Assembly (NCBI GenBank): GCA_948794795.1
Contig: CAQGLR010000055.1
Span: 1-24,071, forward strand
Direction: 5' to 3'
Source of the DNA: an uncultured Lachnospiraceae bacterium
Lineage (GTDB): Bacteria; Bacillota; Clostridia; Lachnospirales; Lachnospiraceae
DNA: 24,071 nucleotides
Shown: positions 15,624-23,763 of the stretch, in pieces
Numbering within the stretch: the first letter of the stretch is position 1
How the letters are laid out: each line of letters begins with the position of its first letter
The notes under the pieces: generated by a model
The model's input: the letters and a program-made list of their open reading frames with translations, nothing else
What the model was told of the DNA's origin: nothing
The model's database searches: none
Made by a program: the position numbers and the translations under genes

Positions 15624-16703
15624 TTATATATCCCCGGCAATATGCCAATAAAATGTATCTTTTTTTGCTTTCTCTATATATTGTCTATAGTTTAATTTCT
15701 GCACTGGCATAATTCCTGCTATTTCTTGGAACTTTTCTGGTATATATGGATTATTCATATTATCAAACAGATGGTAACAGTCTGTTACTTCTATAAACGG
15801 AACTTTGTCCCATTCCTCTTTATAACATTCTGCAGCCATACGGAAAAAATAATGAAATATATAATAATGTTCCATTTTCTCCATATCTCTACAGTATCCC
15901 AGCACCATATACAAAATCTCCTTTACCAGAATATGGTTTTTATTGGCATATAAAAACCAGCTTGAAGTAATAACTTCATCATCTGTAATACGGAATGCAA
16001 AAAAACTGCTTCCTTTATATAAATACTGGAAATCACTCATACAAAAAACTGTTGCATCCACCCACAGGCCACCATATTTATCTAACAACATCAACCGGAT
16101 AATATCAGAGAAAAAAGCGGGACGTATTATTCCACCGTTAAACTTTTTCATAACATAATCTGGTATTTCTACATACTCTTCCAAATTATCCATAGTAATA
16201 AACACATATTTCTTTCCTTTTGATTGTCTTTTAATACTTTCTATACATTTCTGTACAAGCACAGGTGCTGCTTCTAATCCCTGCAGCCATGAAACCCATA
16301 TATATTCACTTTCCTCTGGCGTAATGTTATATTCTTTTTTCTCATCGGCAAAGTAGCCGTATTTTTCTTTAAAATAATAAAAACCTTCTTTTCTCCACTT
16401 TTTATAAAACTCCATTCCAGCAATAATTTTTTCTGGAACAACTCCAAGTTCTATAGCATCAGAGTATATTTCCATATAATAAGAACTTAAAACAACAATA
16501 TAATCATATACATATTCATCAATTTGTTTTGGTTGTATCTTTGGTTTTCCTGTACCACTTGGCATAATAAATTGTTCCACAGTATTATTCTGTTTTTTTC
16601 CATCAACAAATGCCTCTATATTTATATAATCCAATATTTCAGAATGAAGCATCAGATATTTTTCTGCGCCAGTTCCTGTTCCCCATATCAAAATATTATA
16701 CAT
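15624..16703 (-). CDS. Capsular polysaccharide glycosyltransferase (Caps_synth/GT32-like) with N-terminal Rossmann module, 359 aa
   Basis: Residues 3-100 form the recurring Rossmann-like module (NILIWGTGTGAEKYL at 3-17, IEAFVDGKK, YIVVLSSYY). The remainder is a GT-A type transferase of the Caps_synth / GT32 kind: IWVSWLQGLEAAPVLVQKC at 135-153, IKRQSKGKKYVFIT, then the sugar-nucleotide site FFSDIIRLMLLDKYGG and LWVDATVF (197-220), where VDA supplies the DxD-like acid. The family transfers a hexose from a nucleotide sugar during capsule repeat-unit assembly. GAGGAAAGG precedes the start. The module form here (GTGxxAEK) matches that of the GT-D protein encoded upstream rather than the GMGxxG form. 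Confidence 0.84.
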   Translation of the reverse strand: MYNILIWGTGTGAEKYLMLHSEILDYINIEAFVDGKKQNNTVEQFIMPSGTGKPKIQPKQIDEYVYDYIVVLSSYYMEIYSDAIELGVVPEKIIAGMEFYKKWRKEGFYYFKEKYGYFADEKKEYNITPEESEYIWVSWLQGLEAAPVLVQKCIESIKRQSKGKKYVFITMDNLEEYVEIPDYVMKKFNGGIIRPAFFSDIIRLMLLDKYGGLWVDATVFCMSDFQYLYKGSSFFAFRITDDEVITSSWFLYANKNHILVKEILYMVLGYCRDMEKMEHYYIFHYFFRMAAECYKEEWDKVPFIEVTDCYHLFDNMNNPYIPEKFQEIAGIMPVQKLNYRQYIEKAKKDTFYWHIAGDI

Positions 16704-16746
16704 ACCCTTTCCTCACTATATCCCATTAAATTTAAGCCTTCTTGCT

Positions 16747-18420
16747 TTAAATAAGTCTCATTGTCTGCCTGATAACTGTCTGTCTGTAATTTTTCAAATA
16801 ACACTCTTTCTGCTTTTGGCCAAAAACATATTCTGCAAAATGATTGTCCATTTCTAAAAATACAGCCAGGTTCTTTTCTTCAATACCTGCCCTTATAAGA
16901 AATTCTTTTTTTGAAAAATGCTTCATTAAATAAGCTGTATATTTTGTATACAACTGTATTGCACATTTCCATATAACATAATCATACGGAACTGGGAAAT
17001 CAAAAACCCATTCATAATCAAAACAATACATTTCTCCAGCAGGTGTTAATTTTAGATTTGAAAAAATTAAATCAGTATTTGTATATGCCAGTGTTTTCTG
17101 TCCTTCAGGATATACTTTTCCAAATACAGAATAAAACTCTTCTGTAGGATAAAATGAAACAAAACTTTTTTCATCTGGTGTTAAATATTCTTTCACATAG
17201 TAACAGAACTTTTGTATAAACAATTCTGCATTATTCCTATATTTATAAAAACACGCTTCCAAATCTTCACCCTCAATAAAAGGAGTAATATAAGCACCTT
17301 CCTCTATATATCCTTTTATACAATGCAGATTTGGCAAACTTCCATTCCATTTCTCTTCTTTTTCCTTCATATGTAAAATATGTTCTTCTGCTTGTTTATC
17401 CAGTGCTTGTTTTTTTACATATTTTTCATTATTCTTATAACACAATTCTGTTTTAATCCTAAATTCTTTTTTCCTGCATCTATTATATTTTATATATTGC
17501 ATACCTGTATCATCTTTTCCAGCAACCACAAGAAAAGAATTCGCAAAATATGGAAACATTTTATCCTCTGATATCTGGTCAGTTATAACTGCATCATTAA
17601 ATTGATATATCCTGCTTGCACTATAATCTTTGGCATAATTATGTTCCATTCCAGGTACTGGCAGAAAGTCATCTGAATATACTGTTTCAGGAAGCTTATA
17701 GTCTGGCATTGGATAATAAAACTTATATTCTTCAATACCTGCTTTCTTAAATATATTTTCTATTTCAGGTCTTGAAAATGTCCTCACCTTTCTATTTGTA
17801 TTTACATAATCATTTATCCCATCATATAAATTGCCCGTATGGTCTTCAGCTGCACCATTCCAGTATTTCAATCCCATTTTATTTTCTATTGCAATAAAAA
17901 TTTCCCCGTCTTCTTTTAAATAATTTTTTATTTTTTTCAACATTCCTATATAAGGATTTTTATCATTTACATACATTCCTGAATATTCCCAGACACCAAT
18001 TAAAGTAATATAGTCAAACTTTTTATCTATTTTGATTTCCTGGAAATTTCCAATTAATATTTCTACATTTGTACATCCAGAATTCCTATATGCATTAATA
18101 ATGGAACGTTTTTCTGATAATTCAATACAAGTCACATGTTTTGCTTTACGGCTTAAAAGCCCTGTTACTGCACCACATCCAGAACCAATTTCCAATACAT
18201 CTGCATTTTTTTTAAAAGGATACCATTCCAGAATATTTTCTCTTATATTAGACAAATGATATAGGACTGGCCACCTGTTATCAGAGTATAAAACTTCGTC
18301 CTGTATTCCCTTTTTAACAATATCCAGTAAAACATCTTCTATATCTCCGTCACTATACAAATCTTCTCCAGCATAATATGTATAATCCAAAACAACTTTT
18401 CCAATCTGCTTCCGCATCAT
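16747..18420 (-). CDS. SAM methyltransferase fused to kinase-like (APH-fold) domain, 557 aa
   Basis: Residues about 45-300 are a class I methyltransferase, with motif I DVLEIGSGCGAV at 74-85, CIELSEKR at 98-105 and FDYITLIGVWEY at 135-146. Residues about 315-557 read as an aminoglycoside-phosphotransferase-like kinase. A candidate ATP lysine lies in YVKKQALDKQAEEH (334-347). The catalytic-loop pattern NTDLIFSN (448-455) has the Asp-to-Asn spacing of the family's GDLHxxN, and CFDYEW (466-471) matches the metal-binding IDFE/DxE step. Methyltransferase followed by kinase is the domain order of WbdD, which caps the E. coli O9a chain with methyl phosphate. A chain-terminating or phospho-methyl modifying role here is inference, since sequence identity to WbdD was not testable. 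The WbdD coiled coil is not evident. Confidence 0.8.
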   Translation of the reverse strand: MMRKQIGKVVLDYTYYAGEDLYSDGDIEDVLLDIVKKGIQDEVLYSDNRWPVLYHLSNIRENILEWYPFKKNADVLEIGSGCGAVTGLLSRKAKHVTCIELSEKRSIINAYRNSGCTNVEILIGNFQEIKIDKKFDYITLIGVWEYSGMYVNDKNPYIGMLKKIKNYLKEDGEIFIAIENKMGLKYWNGAAEDHTGNLYDGINDYVNTNRKVRTFSRPEIENIFKKAGIEEYKFYYPMPDYKLPETVYSDDFLPVPGMEHNYAKDYSASRIYQFNDAVITDQISEDKMFPYFANSFLVVAGKDDTGMQYIKYNRCRKKEFRIKTELCYKNNEKYVKKQALDKQAEEHILHMKEKEEKWNGSLPNLHCIKGYIEEGAYITPFIEGEDLEACFYKYRNNAELFIQKFCYYVKEYLTPDEKSFVSFYPTEEFYSVFGKVYPEGQKTLAYTNTDLIFSNLKLTPAGEMYCFDYEWVFDFPVPYDYVIWKCAIQLYTKYTAYLMKHFSKKEFLIRAGIEEKNLAVFLEMDNHFAEYVFGQKQKECYLKNYRQTVIRQTMRLI

Positions 18421-18506
18421 AACCAGCCTTTCTATTATCCATTAATTATCTTCTTTCCTAAATCCCAGCACACTCTATTTCTAGCCAGATTCTCTCTTTT
18501 TTAACA

Positions 18507-19970
18507 TCACATTCCATAAATAACATCTTCCAATGATATGACATTACAATTTGATTTTAATTTCAATTCCTCTGCTATTTCTTCATAAAAATGGACTGGT
18601 GTAACAACAATACAATCCACCCCACTAAAAAATTCCTCTTCCCCTAATTCCTTTATATTAATTTCTGCAAATGCATCCCAAATATTTTTAGTTATTCCAT
18701 AACAAACTATAACTGGTGTATTTTCTAATGCCTCTACAAGGCGGTTTCCCAATTCACCCATACCATATATAGCAATTTTTGTATACTTATTATCAATAAA
18801 ATATTGCTCAATATGATATCCATCATTTATGTTTTTAATCCATTGGTTACATAACTCATAATACCGCCTGAATTTTTCAACTGGCAATACACTATCATTG
18901 TATCCAGATATTTCTTTCTCTTTCCAAAATTCCTTATATTCTCCATGTAAAGCTTTTTGTACTGCCTCCAGATATGCATATCCATTTTTCTTATCTGGTT
19001 CTAGGTAATTACCTTCACCCCACTCATTCCATGCATTAAGAAAAACAAAACTATTATCTTCTTTTTGTGAAAGTTCAATTATTTTTTGAAAATAGGCTCC
19101 AAATTTATCTGGTGCAGAGCCTGGAAAAATATTTCCATCCACTCCTCTGCGTGGGCTATCATCATAATCAACAAAAATACAACGGTATTCATTTTTTTTA
19201 TGTATTGTATTTATCATCTGTATACAGACTTCATCATAAGAATTTATTTGTAATTTTCCTTCTTTTCTGTAATTTTTCCTTTTTTCTTTTCCTGGTTCAA
19301 AATCAACAGAAGCAGAAACTCTTTTATTTCTGCTTATTTTACCATCAGAAGTCAGCATATCTACAATATAAATTCCTGGAATACCATTCTGTATTGCTAA
19401 ACTTTCCCACAAATCCGCCATCTGGTTAAAGCATCCAATTTTGTTAATCTGGTATATTAACAACACTGGTTTCCCTTCTGCTTTAATATACCGGCTATCT
19501 TTAAAAAAAGGTAACAAATAATCAAAATGTTTTCTCCATTGTTTTTCATCCCCATACCGCTGTTCTATTAAAACTTCTTTTTCTCCTGTTGCACCATGCC
19601 ATGTCTTCGTCCATGGCTCATTTGCCCATGAAAAACAAAATGGAATATCCAGTTCTGGTGAATTTAACAACATTTCAGCAGGTTTTTCTAGTACATATTT
19701 ACCATCACGGAACCAGTAATGGTAAAAACAAAAGCCATACACCCCATATTTTTTTGCTAATTTAATCTGCCAGTCTAATGTACCAGGATTTAGAAGGTTA
19801 TAGTAATTATCATTTAATGGTTCTCTTGGCTGGTAATGTCCCTTAAATAATGGCACTGCATTTTTTACATTATCCCATTCTGTAAAGCCTTTTCCCCATG
19901 CCCTGTTATTTTCCTCTATTTCATGAAACTGTGGCAAATATAATGCAATTATTTTTACTTTATTTTCCAT
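18507..19970 (-). CDS. WbsX / GH99-like glycan enzyme with C-terminal Rossmann module, 487 aa
   Basis: The first 350 residues match the WbsX family (glycoside hydrolase 99-like, common in O-antigen and capsule loci): IIALYLPQFHEIEENNRAWG at 7-26, GKGFTEWDNV, GHYQPREPLN, YGFCFYHYWF, FSWANEPWTKTWHG at 113-126, and NAWNEWGEGNYLEPD at 312-326. A helical linker at 364-397 and a Rossmann-like module (KIAIYGMGELGNRL at 398-411, ending NVISLEDVIYGM) complete the protein. This C-terminus is nearly a copy of the small membrane-anchored protein at 15107-15583. The start is the ATG at 19970 with AAGGAG upstream. A TTG nine codons earlier has no proper site. Whether WbsX proteins hydrolyse or build glycans is unsettled. 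A 132-base gap precedes it. Confidence 0.88.
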   Translation of the reverse strand: MENKVKIIALYLPQFHEIEENNRAWGKGFTEWDNVKNAVPLFKGHYQPREPLNDNYYNLLNPGTLDWQIKLAKKYGVYGFCFYHYWFRDGKYVLEKPAEMLLNSPELDIPFCFSWANEPWTKTWHGATGEKEVLIEQRYGDEKQWRKHFDYLLPFFKDSRYIKAEGKPVLLIYQINKIGCFNQMADLWESLAIQNGIPGIYIVDMLTSDGKISRNKRVSASVDFEPGKEKRKNYRKEGKLQINSYDEVCIQMINTIHKKNEYRCIFVDYDDSPRRGVDGNIFPGSAPDKFGAYFQKIIELSQKEDNSFVFLNAWNEWGEGNYLEPDKKNGYAYLEAVQKALHGEYKEFWKEKEISGYNDSVLPVEKFRRYYELCNQWIKNINDGYHIEQYFIDNKYTKIAIYGMGELGNRLVEALENTPVIVCYGITKNIWDAFAEINIKELGEEEFFSGVDCIVVTPVHFYEEIAEELKLKSNCNVISLEDVIYGM

Positions 19971-20062
19971 GGTGTACCACTCCTTCTTTAATCCCAAATC
20001 CGAAAATCTCTTTAATGTATGTTTACCATACTGTCTTATATCTCACATACTATGTAACCTGT

Positions 20063-20068
20063 TGTCAA
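20063..20068 (-). promoter_or_regulatory. Possible -35 box (TTGACA) in the gap upstream of the WbsX gene
   Basis: A consensus TTGACA lies on the minus strand in the 132-base gap at 19971-20102, with a small palindrome, ACATAGTATGT, just downstream. No good -10 hexamer sits at 16-18 bases, where only TGAGAT is found. It is therefore a tentative internal promoter for the downstream half of the operon. Confidence 0.3.
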
Positions 20069-20102
20069 AACCGTGTATAATATAATTTTAATATTTTACA
20101 AA

Positions 20103-21335
20103 TTAAATTATTTTTTTTATAATTTCACTTTTATATTTTTCATCATTACACTGGGCTATAACACTGTTCCCACCTGCTACTTCATTTGTATATTTCCCTT
20201 CAATTACAACTTTCTGGTCTTCAACTCCCCTTAAAAACCACTCATACTCTATATCCAGATGTCCTATATCAACAGCCTGGAATCCTTTTTTTGCTAAACC
20301 ATATGCCAATATGGCCGCTGCTGGTCCTAAGGCTAATAAAAATAAAGAATCCTTCTTTTCCTGTATGCAGTTTGCAAAAATCTGTTTATAATAACCAAAA
20401 GCATTTTCATTTAATGTTAAAATACGTCTTACGGACCGGGCTCCATTTAACAGGTTGTTTCCCACACCAAACCTTGTAAACTCCCCTTCTACAATAATTA
20501 CATCCCTGTCTTCCCATACCTGCATAATCCTCTGGAACCTTCTTTTAGCATCTGATTTATCCTTCATTTCACTATAGAAACGTGTAATAAACGCATTGCC
20601 ATATTTTCTTTCCATATCTAAAAGCTGGTACTGTTTTTTTCTTAAACGTACTAACCTTTCCCTGAAAAATGTTGCATATTTATCTATTAAAAAAGAAACA
20701 TCACCATATATATCTGCCAGTGCTACCATATGGTTTTTAACAGGGGTTTTTAAAACTTCTGCAAGCATCCTGCCAATTGGTTCTGAATATTTCTGGAACT
20801 TAAGCCCATATCCAAAAATTAAGTCAAATTCACCATCGCCATAACGGCTTACTGAAAGCCTGCCATTTATAATATTTTCTATCGTGTCATCAATTGACAT
20901 AATATCTGGGAGCTGTATTTTACCTTTATTTAATTTATCTGCTACTGCATATTCCATTTCATGGACATAAATATCCAGGTCTTCATATTTTTTATAAAGT
21001 TCGTCATAAACCATCCCGTCAGTATATAAAAAACTTTTGTATTTTTTATATTCAGAATGGTCGAATTTAAAATATGGGATAATACTTCCTTCCCTGGCCC
21101 CAAGTCCAGCCAGCTGTTCTGTAATAAGCCCATATTTGACAGAAGCAATAATAATAAAGTCATATTCCAGTTTTTTTAATTCATATGGCGCATATACTTT
21201 AATCCCATTATATGTACTTCCTTGTTTTTTCTTATCATTATCCAGACAGCCTGTAATTTCTGCTTTGTCTTTCCTGATATTTAACAGGACTTTTTCTGCA
21301 CTGCTTCCTGTCCCAAACAATAATATTTTTATCAT
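20103..21335 (-). CDS. GT-D type glycosyltransferase (DUF1792) with N-terminal Rossmann module, 410 aa
   Basis: Residues 1-90 are the recurring Rossmann-like module: MIKILLFGTGSSAEKVL, ITGCLDNDKKKQG, YDFIIIASVKYG. From about 145 the protein matches the GT-D fold family (PF08759, formerly DUF1792), with the DxE site in SVSRYGDGEFDLIFG (161-175, D167 and E169), VIIVEGEFTRFGVGN, and LFLLALGPAAAILAYGLAKKG followed by AVDIGHLDIEYEW, the usual end of the domain. Characterised members add glucose to serine-rich repeat glycoproteins in streptococci. Other members sit in polysaccharide loci like this one, so the acceptor is probably a lipid-linked glycan. The ATG at 21335 has GGAAGGG upstream. It lies 17 bases after the cytidylyltransferase fusion gene. 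Confidence 0.88.
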   Translation of the reverse strand: MIKILLFGTGSSAEKVLLNIRKDKAEITGCLDNDKKKQGSTYNGIKVYAPYELKKLEYDFIIIASVKYGLITEQLAGLGAREGSIIPYFKFDHSEYKKYKSFLYTDGMVYDELYKKYEDLDIYVHEMEYAVADKLNKGKIQLPDIMSIDDTIENIINGRLSVSRYGDGEFDLIFGYGLKFQKYSEPIGRMLAEVLKTPVKNHMVALADIYGDVSFLIDKYATFFRERLVRLRKKQYQLLDMERKYGNAFITRFYSEMKDKSDAKRRFQRIMQVWEDRDVIIVEGEFTRFGVGNNLLNGARSVRRILTLNENAFGYYKQIFANCIQEKKDSLFLLALGPAAAILAYGLAKKGFQAVDIGHLDIEYEWFLRGVEDQKVVIEGKYTNEVAGGNSVIAQCNDEKYKSEIIKKII

Positions 21336-21352
21336 GGTTATCCCTTCCTGGC

Positions 21353-22654
21353 TTATATCCAGCTGTTATTCTTTCTTCCATACAGGTATTCTTCCATTAA
21401 AGCACTGATTGTTTCTGAAATATGTGCTTCCATAGCAAAATTGGTACCGCCTGTCCGCACCAGTTTCAAGAATTCTGCAATCTCATATCTTATACCCTCA
21501 CCTTCAATTTTGTAAAAATACCTCTTGTTTTGGTTAAGGTCTTCATAACGTATTTCAAAATACTCTGTTTTCCACCATGGTGCTGGCACATATATATATG
21601 CCTTTGTCCCTGAAACCACAAGGCTTCCTTCAGATTTCACCCCACATCCTGCCCTTACACTGGCAATACCTTCTGGGTACAGCATTGTCACCTGTGTAAA
21701 TAAGTCTGTCTGGTTTTCTTTGTCCATATAGCTGGTAAAAGAACATTTTTTAAACCCTGTACCAAATATTTTCAGTACAGGCAGGAATACAAATGGCCCC
21801 CAGTCAGTAATGCTCCCTCCCCCATGGCTTCCATAAAACCAGCTGTTTGATGGTTTCATGGAAGTACATGTGGCATCTATTGATTTGACAGAACCAACTG
21901 CCCCTCCCTTTACAAGGAGCACAAGTCTTGAAAACCCCTTGAAGTAAGCCGTCTTCAATGCCTCAAACAGTACCAGCCCTTTTTCTTCTGCATACCTGTA
22001 CAATTCTTTCGTTTCTTCACTTCTTAATGACACCGGGGACTCACACATCACATGGCATCCTTTTTCAAGTGCCATTTTTACATACCTTCCCCGTTTATCT
22101 GGTTCAGACAGGATATATACTGCTGATACTTCTTCCATCATCTTCCTTGTTACATTTAAATCTTCACCAGGGTCACATACCTGCTTAATATATATGCCAC
22201 TCACAAACTTGCTTTCATTTACAAACATGCCAGCCATCTTCCCCCTGCCTATTATCCCAAATGAAAGCAGCTGCCCCTGTTCCCTTATGGATGTGCTTGA
22301 CACACCTTCTGTCCTGTTAATGTACACAACCTCGCAGTAGTCCTTTAAATAATCAAATGCACCTTCCCAGTCTGAACCTATGGCAAACACATCTATCCCA
22401 TATTTCTGTATGTCATCTATCTTCTGGCCCTCATATTCCTCAGGTATTATTTCATCTGCAAGCCCTGTTTCCTTTACCTGGCGCACCCTCTCCATAAGCG
22501 GCTGCTGCACATTAAGCTTACCCCTGTTTATGTCAAAGCTTTCTGTTGTCACACCGACAACCAGGTAATCCCCCAGTTCCTTTGCACGTTTTAAAAGGTT
22601 CAGGTGCCCGTGGTGGAACAAATCAAAAGTGCCGTATGTTATAACCTTTTTCAT
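21353..22654 (-). CDS. Glycerol-3-phosphate cytidylyltransferase-like / Gfo-Idh-MocA oxidoreductase fusion, 433 aa
   Basis: Residues 1-128 form a TagD-type cytidylyltransferase, with GTFDLFHHGHLNLL (HxGH at 14-17) and RTEGVSSTSI at 114-123, which form the CTP site. From 131 a Gfo/Idh/MocA dehydrogenase follows: LSFGIIGRGKMAGM at 130-143 binds the dinucleotide, and GGGSITDWGPF around 278-288 is the second active-site block. The family's EKP motif reads ESP at 205-207, so the lysine expected to assist catalysis is a serine. The fusion suggests a CDP-activated polyol or glycerol-like unit is made and oxidised or reduced by one protein, comparable in logic to the TarI/TarJ pairing for CDP-ribitol but with different domains. 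The start has GGGAGG upstream. The HisC-like gene precedes it by 22 bases. Confidence 0.88.
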   Translation of the reverse strand: MKKVITYGTFDLFHHGHLNLLKRAKELGDYLVVGVTTESFDINRGKLNVQQPLMERVRQVKETGLADEIIPEEYEGQKIDDIQKYGIDVFAIGSDWEGAFDYLKDYCEVVYINRTEGVSSTSIREQGQLLSFGIIGRGKMAGMFVNESKFVSGIYIKQVCDPGEDLNVTRKMMEEVSAVYILSEPDKRGRYVKMALEKGCHVMCESPVSLRSEETKELYRYAEEKGLVLFEALKTAYFKGFSRLVLLVKGGAVGSVKSIDATCTSMKPSNSWFYGSHGGGSITDWGPFVFLPVLKIFGTGFKKCSFTSYMDKENQTDLFTQVTMLYPEGIASVRAGCGVKSEGSLVVSGTKAYIYVPAPWWKTEYFEIRYEDLNQNKRYFYKIEGEGIRYEIAEFLKLVRTGGTNFAMEAHISETISALMEEYLYGRKNNSWI

Positions 22655-22676
22655 CTGTGCCGCCTCCCTGCATCCT

Positions 22677-23738
22677 TTAACAGTCTGCCTTTAAAAATTT
22701 ATCCATAAAAAAGCCCATTGCCTTTTCTGGACCTGTGGAAACCCTTATATACCCTGCAAGCAGGGGGCTACTAAATGTCTTGACAAGTACTTTTTCTTCT
22801 TCCTTAAGCCTTTCTGCAACTTCCTGTGGAGTCTTATGTGTTTTTATAAAAATATAGTTGCCAAGCCCGTCCATAGCCTCATAGCCTTCTTCCCTAAGCC
22901 TGGACATTATATACTTTTTGCCCTGCTTTTCATTGGAAACCAGCCATTCCACAAGCCCTGGTTCTTCTATTGCCCGTTCTGCAAATTTCAGTGCAACTGC
23001 ATTGGCATCAAATGTCAGTTTTGATTTCTTTATATAACCAATGATATCTTCACTGCTAATTATTACGCCAAGCCGGCACGCTGCAAGTGAAAACAGTTTC
23101 GAGAATGTCCTTAACACTGCCACGTTACTGTACTTAAGGGCTTTTTTTATAAATGTCCTGTCATAAAAATAGTGGTATGCTTCATCAATTATTACAATGG
23201 CACCGTTTTCTTCTGCCTTCTTTATTACTGCATCTGCCTCTTCATCTGTATATGCTGTACCCACAGGGTTGTTCGGGTTAAGCAGGACTACCACATCTGT
23301 GTCCTGGTCTATTGCATCAAGCAGTTTACCCACATCAAATGACAGGTCTTCCTCATAACTTATAGGCACATGCACAAGCCCCAGTATGCTACAGTTTACT
23401 GCATACATTTCAAATGTAGGATTTACTGTCACCACCTTCTTCCCTTCCTGGCAGAACACTTCAAGCATGTATCTTATTGCCATGTCAGAACCGTTAGTAG
23501 CAAGCACGTTCTCATATCCTGCACCAATAAATGCAGCATACTTGTACAGGAAAGCATCTGGTTCAGGGTAAGTTGCCAGGAATTCGGGTGTAATCTCTTT
23601 TAAAACACTTTTAACAAAGTCTTCTGGAAGCCCCTCAGGGTTTTCATTCATATCATACCTATGATAACTGTACCGCCCCTGCTCAGGGAAAATCCTTGTG
23701 CAATTTTTTACATATGGGTCAGCATAATATTCCGCCAT
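22677..23738 (-). CDS. HisC-like PLP aminotransferase (class I/II), 353 aa
   Basis: Aminotransferase of the histidinol-phosphate aminotransferase branch. Landmarks are DMNENPEGLP at 29-38, TNGSDMAIRYML at 81-92, LNPNNPVGT at 153-161, VIIDEAYHYF at 182-191, and the Schiff-base lysine K214 in LRTFSKLFSLAACRLG. The length is normal when started at the ATG at 23738. The frame is open 29 codons further up to a TTG, but that stretch overlaps the preceding gene in another frame and resembles nothing. In the cluster a role in histidine synthesis is unlikely. Campylobacter capsule loci use a HisC-like enzyme (Cj1437) to make serinol phosphate, and this gene's position next to a cytidylyltransferase fits a comparable amino-alcohol phosphate. 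That link is inference. Confidence 0.88.
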   Translation of the reverse strand: MAEYYADPYVKNCTRIFPEQGRYSYHRYDMNENPEGLPEDFVKSVLKEITPEFLATYPEPDAFLYKYAAFIGAGYENVLATNGSDMAIRYMLEVFCQEGKKVVTVNPTFEMYAVNCSILGLVHVPISYEEDLSFDVGKLLDAIDQDTDVVVLLNPNNPVGTAYTDEEADAVIKKAEENGAIVIIDEAYHYFYDRTFIKKALKYSNVAVLRTFSKLFSLAACRLGVIISSEDIIGYIKKSKLTFDANAVALKFAERAIEEPGLVEWLVSNEKQGKKYIMSRLREEGYEAMDGLGNYIFIKTHKTPQEVAERLKEEEKVLVKTFSSPLLAGYIRVSTGPEKAMGFFMDKFLKADC

Positions 23739-23740
23739 GT

Positions 23741-23760
23741 CATGGCCCCCCCCTTTTTTT
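23741..23760 (-). promoter_or_regulatory. A7-G8 homopolymer ribosome site with an out-of-frame decoy ATG
   Basis: Upstream of the HisC-like gene the minus strand reads seven A, eight G, CC, then ATG at 23743-23741. Five bases later comes the true ATG at 23738. The first ATG opens an 11-codon frame (MTWRNIMLTHM) that ends inside the gene. The G-run is the only ribosome-binding sequence, so a change in its length would alter the spacing to both start codons. Confidence 0.5.
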
Positions 23761-23763
23761 AAT

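Noticed and set aside
22677..23738. Reading the aminotransferase as histidine biosynthesis hisC
   Set aside because: No other his gene is nearby and the neighbours are glycan genes. HisC-like enzymes occur in capsule pathways.
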